Source: Rhodococcus sp. W8901 (GTDB lineage Bacteria > Actinomycetota > Actinomycetes > Mycobacteriales > Mycobacteriaceae). Taken from it: a DNA stretch of 64,000 nucleotides. Within the stretch, counting starts at the first letter, position 1. Every line of letters begins with the position of its first letter. Where the stretch lies: contig NZ_CP054690.1 of NCBI RefSeq assembly GCF_013348805.1, positions 4,526,001-4,590,000 on the forward strand. Reading direction: 5' to 3'. A program made the translations under genes and the position numbers. This document shows, piece by piece, positions 19,010 through 26,641 of this stretch. Under the pieces are notes generated by a model that had not been told where the DNA came from, made no database searches, and worked only from the letters and a program-made list of their open reading frames with translations.

Positions 19010-19028
19010 TTAGGGTTGGCTAAACTAT
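19010..19028 (+). promoter_or_regulatory. IdeR/DmdR-type iron box upstream of siderophore-interacting protein
   Basis: TTAGGGTTGGCTAAACTAT matches the actinobacterial iron-repressor consensus TTAGGTTAGGCTAACCTAA at 15 of 19 positions by my alignment. It lies 24 nt before the ATG at 19053, so iron-loaded IdeR would block transcription. Confidence 0.8.
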
Positions 19029-19052
19029 TGTCGATCCGCGGGACAGGATGTC

Positions 19053-19895
19053 ATGGCCACACGCTCCAAGTACGTCAAACCCGAACAGCGCGCCGTCATC
19101 TCGGCGCACGTGCTGGGCACGAAGCAGATCAGCCCGTCGTTCGTCCGCGTGACGATCGGCGGCGACGACCTCCGCGGCTTCGTCCCGATGGGCTTCGACC
19201 AGTGGTTCCGCATGTTCATCCCGGAAGCCGGGCAGACGAGCATCCGGCTGCCGGGTTCCAGTGGCAGCCTGTGGTTCGCGCAGTTCAAGCTGATCCCCAA
19301 GGACGTACGTCCGGTGCTGCGCAATTACACGGTCCGCGAGTTCCGTGCCACCGGCGGGGTTTTCGGGGGCGGCCCCGAACTCGACATCGACTTCGCCTCG
19401 CACGGCGACCTCGGTCCCGCGTCGGCCTGGGCCAACTCGTGCGCGCCCGGCGATCGGATCGGCCTGCTCGACGAGGGCCTGATCTACAACCCCACTCCGG
19501 ATGCCCGCTGGCAGCTGCTGGTGGGCGACGAGTCCGCGCTGCCGGCGATCGTCGGGATCCTGCGTTCGGTGGACCCGGGCGTGCGGGTTCGCGCGTACGT
19601 CGAGATCCCGCACGCCGGTGACATTCCGGACAAGCAGGACGTTCCCGTGCGCGACGGCCTGGACGTGCACTGGCTGGTGCGCGAGGACGCCTCGGCGCGG
19701 CCGGGTGAGCTGGCGCTCGCGACACTGCGCTCGGCCGACCTGTCGGACCTGCCCGAGGGGCCGTTCTACGCGTTCGTCGCCGGCGAGAGCGAACTCGCGA
19801 CCGGCGTGCGCCGACACCTCGTCAACGACCGGCACGTGCCCAAGAGCGACATCGCCTTCACCGGGTACTGGCGCCACGGCCACGCCGCGTACTGA
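19053..19895 (+). CDS. Siderophore-interacting FAD protein (ViuB-like ferric reductase)
   Basis: 280 residues of the siderophore-interacting protein family: an N-terminal FAD-binding barrel with RNYTVREFRATGG (RxYTxR flavin motif), DLGPASAWANSCAPGDRI (phosphate-binding turn), and a C-terminal NAD(P)-like domain ending in FVAGESELATGVRRHLVND and FTGYWRHG. It reduces ferric siderophores in the cytoplasm to free iron. The iron box just upstream supports iron-repressed expression. No siderophore synthesis or uptake genes are near. Confidence 0.92.
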   Translation: MATRSKYVKPEQRAVISAHVLGTKQISPSFVRVTIGGDDLRGFVPMGFDQWFRMFIPEAGQTSIRLPGSSGSLWFAQFKLIPKDVRPVLRNYTVREFRATGGVFGGGPELDIDFASHGDLGPASAWANSCAPGDRIGLLDEGLIYNPTPDARWQLLVGDESALPAIVGILRSVDPGVRVRAYVEIPHAGDIPDKQDVPVRDGLDVHWLVREDASARPGELALATLRSADLSDLPEGPFYAFVAGESELATGVRRHLVNDRHVPKSDIAFTGYWRHGHAAY

Positions 19896-19907
19896 CACCG
19901 CCGAAGC

Positions 19908-19947
19908 GACAGTGGGCCCGCCCGGTATGCCGGACGGGCCCACTGTC
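19908..19947. terminator. Bidirectional terminator between two converging genes
   Basis: GACAGTGGGCCCG / CGGGCCCACTGTC arms (13 bp) with an inner CCG/CGG, ending in GTCTC. It serves the siderophore-interacting protein gene and the DUF6918-like gene. Confidence 0.85.
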
Positions 19948-19955
19948 TCGGCCGA

Positions 19956-20402
19956 CTAGGCCGCGTGCTTCTGCACCAGATCACCCAGGCGCGGCAGCGC
20001 CTCGATCACGTGCTTCTTCGCCGACGGACGCAGGGTCGAGTAGACCTTCTTGATCGCGCCCTTGTCGGTGCCTTCGATGCGCTCGTCGGTGACGCCCAGC
20101 AGGGCGTCGGCGGCGGCATCGCTGCGCGCGGTCAGGAACGCCGAGAAGCTGCCCTCACCACTCGCGACGAACTCCTGCCAGAACGGCTCGAGCCGCGCGA
20201 CGAACGCCGGGAGCAAACCCTCGATGGCGTCGGGCACGATCGACGGACCGACCTTCTTGACCGCCGAGTATCCGCCCTTGAGCGCCAGGCCGGACGCACC
20301 CTTCTTGTCCGAAACCTCTGCGTCGACGAGCGCCTGGACGTCCGCGAGTACCGCGGGCAACCGGGCATCGTCCAGCAGGGTTTCGTTCAGAGCTGCAACC
20401 AC
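19956..20402 (-). CDS. DUF6918-like protein of unknown function
   Basis: 148 residues, soluble and helical, with conserved-looking KGGYSAVKKVGPSIVPDAIEGLLPAFVARLEPFWQEF and PSAKKHVIEALPRLGDLVQKHA. It resembles a small actinobacterial family (DUF6918). The start at GTG 20402 is set by GGAGG 8 nt upstream; the open frame before it overlaps menC. It has no signal peptide or membrane segment and follows menC in the same direction after 46 nt. Confidence 0.8.
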   Translation of the reverse strand: MVAALNETLLDDARLPAVLADVQALVDAEVSDKKGASGLALKGGYSAVKKVGPSIVPDAIEGLLPAFVARLEPFWQEFVASGEGSFSAFLTARSDAAADALLGVTDERIEGTDKGAIKKVYSTLRPSAKKHVIEALPRLGDLVQKHAA

Positions 20403-20448
20403 TTTCAAAGCCTCCGTATCGACTGGTCCATTTCTGGCGGGCACGACA

Positions 20449-21450
20449 CTATACGAGGCGGGTATCTGCACCGGTGAGGAGCAGTTCGTGGCACCGCCGC
20501 AGCCGGTCGCGCCACCAGTCGGCGCGCGGGTCCGGCGCGGCCAATTCGGCGAGCCGGTCGGGGTCCGGGAACACCGGGCTCGCGTCGAGTGTGCCGTCCG
20601 ACATCTCGCGCGGTTCGGCCGTGACGTCGGCGTCGAACAGTCCCCCGGTCCCGAGGCCGCACGCGTGCGCCAGCCCGGGCAGCGCGGCCGCCGCGGCCAG
20701 GCCGGCGTTCATTCCGACGGCGGTGTCCAGCGCACTCGAGACCACCACCGGCACACCGTGACCTGCGAGTTCGTCGGCCAGTGCGAGCAGTCGCCGCATG
20801 CCGCCGAGCGGCGGCACCTTGACCACCGCGACGTCGGCGCCGCCGGCCCGCACCACCTTGAGCGGGTCCTCGGCGCGGCGGATGCTCTCGTCGGCGGCGA
20901 TCGGGACACCCGGCAGGCGACGGCGCACCTCCACCAGTTCCGGCACGGTGGCGCACGGCTGTTCGGCGTACTCGAGGGGGCCGTCGGCGGTCAGCGCGGT
21001 CAGCGCGGCGACGGCGTCGTCGACGTTCCAGCCGCCGTTTGCGTCGACGCGCACATTCGGGATCAGCTCGCGCACCGCGTCGACCCGCGCGACGTCCTGC
21101 GCGAGGGTCTGCCCCTTCTCCGCGACCTTGACCTTCGCGGTCCGCGCGCCGGGGAAGCGGGCGAGGATCTCGGGGACCCGCGCCGGATCGATCGCCGGGA
21201 CGGTCGCGTTGATCGGTACCCGCCGGCGCACCGGCGTCGGCGGCCCCGCCCACGCGGCCTCGATACCGGCGCGCAGCCAGTGCGCTGCCTCCGCGTCGTC
21301 GTACTCGGGGAACGGCGCGAACTCGCCCCACCCGGCGGGCCCCTCGAGCAGCAGCGCCTCACGAGTGGTGATGCCGCGGAAGCGAACCCGCATCGGCAGG
21401 CTCACCACGCGGGCCCCGGCCAGGACGTCGTCGAGGGACGGGAAGGTCAC
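20449..21450 (-). CDS. menC: o-Succinylbenzoate synthase
   Basis: 333 residues, enolase superfamily. Catalytic features are the Lys of AKVKVAEKGQ, the metal ligands Asp in VRVDANGGW, Glu in EYAEQPC and Asp in IAADESIRR, and the second Lys in VAVVKVPPLGG. It dehydrates SHCHC to o-succinylbenzoate in menaquinone synthesis. The GTG start at 21450 overlaps the stop of the upstream hotdog thioesterase by 4 nt (GTGA), so the pair is coupled. Confidence 0.94.
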   Translation of the reverse strand: MTFPSLDDVLAGARVVSLPMRVRFRGITTREALLLEGPAGWGEFAPFPEYDDAEAAHWLRAGIEAAWAGPPTPVRRRVPINATVPAIDPARVPEILARFPGARTAKVKVAEKGQTLAQDVARVDAVRELIPNVRVDANGGWNVDDAVAALTALTADGPLEYAEQPCATVPELVEVRRRLPGVPIAADESIRRAEDPLKVVRAGGADVAVVKVPPLGGMRRLLALADELAGHGVPVVVSSALDTAVGMNAGLAAAAALPGLAHACGLGTGGLFDADVTAEPREMSDGTLDASPVFPDPDRLAELAAPDPRADWWRDRLRRCHELLLTGADTRLV

Positions 21451-22094
21451 GGCTGGCCCGGCAGCAGCTGAATCATCAGGGCCTCGCAGTCGGCCAGGAC
21501 ATTGCCGTCCAGGTCGCGCAGATCGACGGTGCAGAACAGCTTGCGGCCCTCGACCCGGTCGACGCGGCCCTCGACCACCAGCTCGGTCTCGATGGGGGTG
21601 ACCTTGCGGTAGTTGACGTGCAGATAGCCGGTGCGCGCGATCGGGTGTCCGGACGCGTGCACGATCATGCCGAGCATGTCGTCGAACAGCAGCGCGATCG
21701 TGCCGCCGTGCGCGGCGTTGTTGCCGCCACGGTGGTACATCCGGAAGACGCCGCGGGCGCGGACCCCGTCGGTGTCGACCTTGTCGAACAGCCACGGCAG
21801 GAGCAGCAGGCTGCCACGGCCGGGCAGCTGCGAGTTGAAGCCCGCCGGCGACTTGCCCTCGGGAACCCGGTACTGCTCGAGCATGTCGCTCAGGGCGTCG
21901 GCGTGGGCGATGGCCTCCTCGACCACGTCGTCGGGGATGTGTGTCGACACCGCGAGGTCCTGCAGCCGCCGCAGCGATTCGACGAACCTCCCGAAGTTCG
22001 GCCCCGCCGGGACGGGCGTGAACACCGGGAACCCGCCGTGGTGCTCGTGGACGTCGGCGTCGGGCCGGTCGTCGGACCGCAGTTGCTCGCTCAT
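21447..22094 (-). CDS. PaaI-type hotdog thioesterase coupled to menC (candidate DHNA-CoA thioesterase)
   Basis: 215 residues. The C-terminal 120 residues form a PaaI-type hotdog fold with the catalytic neighbourhood GGNNAAHGGTIALLFDDMLG (HGG loop, Asp/Asp on the following helix), YLHVNYRKVTPIETEL and CEALMIQLL. An N-terminal roughly 75-residue helical region (RFVESLRRLQDLAVSTHIPDDVVEEAIAHADALSDML) precedes it. It overlaps menC by 4 nt and is divergent from menB. In mycobacteria an alpha/beta hydrolase sits near menC instead. Hotdog enzymes hydrolyse DHNA-CoA in other bacteria (MenI), so that role is my inference here. A generic acyl-CoA thioesterase is the alternative. Confidence 0.82.
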   Translation of the reverse strand: MSEQLRSDDRPDADVHEHHGGFPVFTPVPAGPNFGRFVESLRRLQDLAVSTHIPDDVVEEAIAHADALSDMLEQYRVPEGKSPAGFNSQLPGRGSLLLLPWLFDKVDTDGVRARGVFRMYHRGGNNAAHGGTIALLFDDMLGMIVHASGHPIARTGYLHVNYRKVTPIETELVVEGRVDRVEGRKLFCTVDLRDLDGNVLADCEALMIQLLPGQP

Positions 22095-22178
22095 CCCTGC
22101 ACGGTATCGCCGGGGTGGAGTCGTTCCGGTGCGAGGTGTGCCCCGACACACCGGAGCCCGGGGCCTATCCTCGCTTCC

Positions 22179-23072
<894 letters not shown>

Positions 23073-23104
23073 GCCCCAGCGCGCGCTGCCGCTCTGGTTT
23101 TCGT

Positions 23105-23136
23105 CGTGCCGCGTCCCCGATCGGGGGCGCGGCACG
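23105..23136 (+). terminator. Terminator of menB
   Basis: CGTGCCGCG.CCCC / GGGG.CGCGGCACG palindrome starting 33 nt after the menB stop, followed by CCCGTTTCC. Confidence 0.75.
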
Positions 23137-23195
23137 CCCGTTTCCGGAGCGGCGCGGGGGTTGGGCCGGGCCGTGATCGGGTGTGCAATGGACAG

Positions 23196-23819
23196 GTGAG
23201 CACCGAGGTCTCGTTCACGGTTGACGGTGTGCGCCTGTCGGGTGCGCTGACCGATCCTGCCGGCGACCTGCCGGTGGTCGTGTTCGCGCACGGCAGCGGC
23301 AGCGGACGGTTCAGCCCACGCAATCGGTTCGTCGCCGAGCTGCTGCAGGACGTGGGCCTGGGCACGCTGCTGTTCGACCTGCTCGCCCCGCACGAGGAGG
23401 GCGACCGTCGGCTCGTGTTCGACATCCCCCTGCTGTCGTGCCGGCTCATCGAGGTGACCGCGCGGGTGCAGGAGCGGGCGGCGGCGGTCGCGTACTTCGG
23501 CGCGAGCACCGGCGCCGCCGCGGCCCTGCACGCCGCCGCCGAACCACACGCCGACATCTCCGCGATCGTCTCTCGCGGCGGCCGCCCCGACCTGGCCGGA
23601 TCACGCCTGTCGATGGTCCGGGCGCCGACATTGCTGCTCGTCGGCTCGCTCGACACCGCGGTGATCGAGCTGAACCGGAAGGCCGCCGCCCTGCTCGAGT
23701 GCGAACACGAGCTGGAGATCGTGCCCGGCGCGACGCACCTGTTCGAGGAGCCCGGCACGCTGGACGTGGTCGCCGAGCGGGCCCGCGAGTGGTTCGTCGC
23801 GCACGGGCCCCGATCGTGA
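23196..23819 (+). CDS. Dienelactone-hydrolase-like alpha/beta hydrolase
   Basis: 207 residues, alpha/beta hydrolase fold: PVVVFAHGSGSGRFSPRN (oxyanion strand), nucleophile elbow YFGASTGAAAAL with Ser, DTAV acidic turn (GSLDTAVIE), and GATHLFEEPGTLD with the catalytic His. This compact form resembles dienelactone hydrolase/phosphoribosyltransferase-associated hydrolases. The substrate is unknown. The GTG start at 23196 gives VSTEVSFTVDGV; the frame is open further upstream through the menB terminator and is unlikely to be used. Confidence 0.85.
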   Translation: MSTEVSFTVDGVRLSGALTDPAGDLPVVVFAHGSGSGRFSPRNRFVAELLQDVGLGTLLFDLLAPHEEGDRRLVFDIPLLSCRLIEVTARVQERAAAVAYFGASTGAAAALHAAAEPHADISAIVSRGGRPDLAGSRLSMVRAPTLLLVGSLDTAVIELNRKAAALLECEHELEIVPGATHLFEEPGTLDVVAERAREWFVAHGPRS

Positions 23820-23860
23820 AGGATCACGGGAAGTGGCGTGGCAGCAGGCAGACTGGACCC

Positions 23861-24310
23861 ATGGCCGTCGACCGCGAGCAACCCGCGCCTGAACATCGCC
23901 GCCCGGACGGCGTCACGGACGCCACCGTCGAGGCGGTCGGCAAGCTGTCCGAGGCGCTCGAGACCGTCGAGCAGGCCCGCGGCCACCTGTATGCGTTCCA
24001 CCAGTTGCTGGGCCGGGCGGATCGGCAGCTCGGGGACGCGGTGGAGCAGCTGATCACGTCGGGCCACCCCGCGTGCGCCGAACGCCTGCAGACGTCGATG
24101 CTGGGACGCAACGTCCTCGAGGGGCGGTGGACGTTCCAGATCGTCGAGGAGTTCGACGACGGCTACTGGTCCGAGTTCCGCGATCACGAGAAGGCGGTGC
24201 GCGACGTGCTGCTCGGTGGTCGCCGGCACCTGTACGAGGCCGAGATGAAGGAAGCGCGGCGTACGCACGGCCGCCCGGGGCACGAGGCCCGTCCGGCGCC
24301 GGACGAGTGA
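23861..24310 (+). CDS. Conserved hypothetical actinobacterial protein
   Basis: 149 residues, hydrophilic and helical, no signal peptide or membrane span: a helix with EAVGKLSEALETVEQARGHLYAFHQLLGRADRQL, then TSMLGRNVLEGRWTFQIVEEFDDGYWSEFRDHEKAVRD and a charged tail. Alternating Trp/Tyr/Phe in the middle suggests a conserved surface. I do not recognise a named domain. ATG 23861 begins 41 nt after the hydrolase gene, with a weak GGA upstream, so the two may be cotranscribed. It precedes the VOC-family gene by 37 nt. Confidence 0.75.
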   Translation: MAVDREQPAPEHRRPDGVTDATVEAVGKLSEALETVEQARGHLYAFHQLLGRADRQLGDAVEQLITSGHPACAERLQTSMLGRNVLEGRWTFQIVEEFDDGYWSEFRDHEKAVRDVLLGGRRHLYEAEMKEARRTHGRPGHEARPAPDE

Positions 24311-24347
24311 CTCGGGAAGAATTGCCCGGCAACAGCATCAGGAGGAC

Positions 24348-24734
24348 ATGAGCGTGGAAATTCTCAGCAGCCGGATCATTCTGCGACCCCACGACTACGA
24401 GGTGACGCTGGCGTTCTACCGCGACACGCTGGGCCTGGCGATCGCGCGCGAATACCCCGGCGGCACAGTGTTCTTCGTCGGACAGGGGCTGGTCGAGGTG
24501 ACCTCGCACGGCGGCACCGAGCTGGACACGCGGTTCTCGGGCGCGCTGTGGATGCAGGTGCGCGACCTGGCCGTCGCCCAGGACGACCTGGTCCGGGCGG
24601 AGGTGCCGATCGTGCGGGAGGCCCGACAGGAGCCGTGGGGCCTGCACGAGATGTGGATCGCCGACCCCGACGGTGTGCCCATCGTGCTGGTGCAGATCCC
24701 TGCAGACCATCCGATCCGCCGCGACCTACGCTGA
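24348..24734 (+). CDS. VOC-family (glyoxalase/bleomycin resistance fold) protein
   Basis: 128 residues with two beta-alpha-beta-beta-beta modules: SRIILRPHDYEVTLAFYRDTLGLAIAREYPGG and GALWMQVRDLAVAQDDLVRAEVP...EPWGLHEMWIADPDGVPIVLVQIP. The ending Asp-Pro-Asp-Gly turn is characteristic of the superfamily. Enzymatic activity cannot be told. ATG 24348 has AGGAGG 6 nt upstream. Last of a likely three-gene transcript that ends at the 24739-24771 hairpin. A glyoxalase gene occupies the same place between menB and pitA in mycobacteria. Confidence 0.9.
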   Translation: MSVEILSSRIILRPHDYEVTLAFYRDTLGLAIAREYPGGTVFFVGQGLVEVTSHGGTELDTRFSGALWMQVRDLAVAQDDLVRAEVPIVREARQEPWGLHEMWIADPDGVPIVLVQIPADHPIRRDLR

Positions 24735-24738
24735 ACAC

Positions 24739-24771
24739 GCCCGTGCGCCTACTTCGGAACGGCGCACGGGC
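24739..24771. terminator. Bidirectional terminator
   Basis: GCCCGTGCGC / GCGCACGGGC perfect 10-bp arms with a 13-nt loop, between the converging VOC gene and the ABC-transport operon. Confidence 0.75.
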
Positions 24772-24780
24772 GCGGAGCGC

Positions 24781-25134
24781 CTACTTCGACAGTGCAGCGG
24801 CGATCTGGTCGGCCTGAGCCTGACCCTCGTGCAGCTGACGCAGCAGCCACAGGCGCAGCACCTTGGCGATCGCACCGGCCAGGTACAGGGCGGCACCGAT
24901 CACCGTCACCGCAAGGAACGCGGTCGCGAGGATCTGGTACGACGCGATGTCGCGCAGGTCGTTCTGGGTCAGCGACGAGACGTACACGACGAAGGCCGCC
25001 ACGGCACCGACGACCATGAGCACCAGACCGGACACGCGCGCCACGCTGTCGCCGCGCGACTGGCCGGTCTTGAGCTCGAGGTCGGCGACGTCGGTCTTGA
25101 ACTGGGCACGACGCTCATCTGCGAGAGTGGTCAT
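24781..25134 (-). CDS. Small membrane protein at the end of the ABC-importer operon
   Basis: About 117 residues: hydrophilic N-terminus (TTLADERRAQFKTDVADLELKTGQSRGDSVARV), two transmembrane helices (about 34-54 and 68-93), and a helical C-terminus (LRLWLLRQLHEGQAQADQIAAALSK). The AGGAGG that overlaps the livF stop is best spaced for ATG 25134; ATG 25140 is in frame but only touches it. The tight link to the liv-type genes suggests an accessory role in the importer, which is only inferred. No family recognised. Confidence 0.78.
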   Translation of the reverse strand: MTTLADERRAQFKTDVADLELKTGQSRGDSVARVSGLVLMVVGAVAAFVVYVSSLTQNDLRDIASYQILATAFLAVTVIGAALYLAGAIAKVLRLWLLRQLHEGQAQADQIAAALSK

Positions 25135-25136
25135 CG

Positions 25137-25898
25137 TCATCCTCCTAGGTAACTGTTGGAAAGGTCGTTCTCGATTTCGTCGGGCGCCCCGACTCGGACC
25201 ACTCGTCCGTGGAGCATGAGCGCCGCGCGATCGGCGATCGGCAGCACGGCGCGGGCGAACTGTTCGGCAACCAGGATCGTCAGACCCTCCTCGACCAACT
25301 GGCCGACGATGTCGTACATCTGCGAGACGATCCGCGGCGCCAGACCCATCGACAGCTCGTCGAGCAGCAGCAGGGTCGGGTCGGTACCCAGGGCCCGGGA
25401 CAGCGCCAGCATCTGCTGTTCACCGCCGGACATGGAGCCGGCCAACTGGTTCTTGCGTTTCCCGAGGATCGGGAACCGGGTGTAGGCGATCTCCTCGAGC
25501 TTGGCGAGGTCGGTGCCCGTGCCGGTCGCGATCCACAGGTTTTCGCGGACGGTGAGGTTGGCGAAGATGCCGCGCCCCTCGGGGATCGAGCAGACACCGA
25601 GCTTCGCCAGGTCCGACGCCTCGGCGCCGTTGACGACCCGGCCCGCCATCCGCAGCTCGCCGTGCGTGATCGGCAGGATGCCCGAGCAGATCTTCAGGGT
25701 GCTGGTCTTGCCGCCGCCGTTCGGCCCGAGGAGGGCCATGACGGTGCCCGGCGCGAGCGTCAGGTCCACCCCGTGCAGCACCTCGATGGGGCCGTAACTC
25801 GCACGGACACCGGCCAATTCGAGCAGCGGGGTGGGTCCGTCCTGCGGCCCGTCCAGCGTCTCCGTCACGTTCGTGGCCCCAGTCGACATCACAGCCAT
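25137..25898 (-). CDS. livF: Branched-chain amino-acid-type ABC transporter ATPase, LivF
   Basis: 253 residues. Walker A LLGPNGGGKTSTLK, Q-loop region CSIPEGRGIFANLTVRENL (typical LivF), signature MSGGEQQMLALSRAL, Walker B LLLLDELSMGLAP, and H-loop replaced by LVAEQFARAVL as is usual in LivF. The TGATG junction places its ATG (25898) on the livG stop. With LivG it drives the fused permease. The substrate may be a branched-chain amino acid, an amide, urea or another small compound; the sequence alone does not say. Confidence 0.9.
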   Translation of the reverse strand: MAVMSTGATNVTETLDGPQDGPTPLLELAGVRASYGPIEVLHGVDLTLAPGTVMALLGPNGGGKTSTLKICSGILPITHGELRMAGRVVNGAEASDLAKLGVCSIPEGRGIFANLTVRENLWIATGTGTDLAKLEEIAYTRFPILGKRKNQLAGSMSGGEQQMLALSRALGTDPTLLLLDELSMGLAPRIVSQMYDIVGQLVEEGLTILVAEQFARAVLPIADRAALMLHGRVVRVGAPDEIENDLSNSYLGG

Positions 25899-26641
25899 CA
25901 CACTGCCTCCTCTGCCGTGCCGATGTAGGCGGCGATCACCGCCGGGTCGTCGCGCACCTGCGCCGCGCTGCCCGACGCCAGGACGGCGCCGTAGTCGAGC
26001 ACGTGAATCTGCTTGCACAGCTTCATCACCAGTGGGATGTCGTGCTCGACGAGGCAGATCGCCAGACCGTCCGCCGCCAGGGACCGCAGCAGGTCCGCGA
26101 AGTCCTCGGTCTCCTGCTCGGTCTGGCCCGACGCGGGCTCGTCGAGCAGCAGCAGCCGCGGCGATGTCATCAGTGCCCGGGCGGCCTCGACGACGCGAGC
26201 CCGTCCGGTCGGGATGTCCGAGACGTCCTTGTCGGCGACATCGGTGAGCTTGGTCAGCTCGAGGATCCGGTCCGTCTCGGCGTCCACGTCGATCTTGCTG
26301 CGCGTGTTGGCCCTGTGGATGTCGCCGGCGACCCGGATGTTGTCCCGCACCGACAGCGACAGGAACAGCTCCAGCCGCTGGAAGGTGCGGGCCAGGCCCT
26401 TGTTCGCCCGCTTGGCGGGCGAGAGCCGGGTGACGTCCTGGCCGTCGAGCAGGATCTTGCCCGATGCCGGCTTCTGCAGGCCGGTGATCGTGTTGAACAG
26501 CGTCGTCTTACCGGCGCCGTTCGGTCCGATCAGTCCGGTGATGGATCCGCGTTCGACCGTGATGCTGACGTCGTTGACCGCGACGTGGCCACCGAATCGG
26601 ACAGTGATGCCCCGGGTTTCGAGGATCGGGGTGTCAGGCAT
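25898..26641 (-). CDS. livG: Branched-chain amino-acid-type ABC transporter ATPase, LivG
   Basis: 247 residues. Walker A IGPNGAGKTTLFNTITGL, LARTFQRLELFLSLSVRDNI (LivG Q-loop region), Walker B LLLLDEPASG, H-loop LVEHDIPLVMKLC. The ABC signature is unusual: IPTGRARVVEAARAL in place of the LSYGQQRRLEIARAL seen in classical LivG. Such PTG-type variants exist among actinobacterial members, so the protein is probably active. It overlaps the permease gene by 8 nt and livF by 1 nt. Confidence 0.9.
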   Translation of the reverse strand: MPDTPILETRGITVRFGGHVAVNDVSITVERGSITGLIGPNGAGKTTLFNTITGLQKPASGKILLDGQDVTRLSPAKRANKGLARTFQRLELFLSLSVRDNIRVAGDIHRANTRSKIDVDAETDRILELTKLTDVADKDVSDIPTGRARVVEAARALMTSPRLLLLDEPASGQTEQETEDFADLLRSLAADGLAICLVEHDIPLVMKLCKQIHVLDYGAVLASGSAAQVRDDPAVIAAYIGTAEEAV

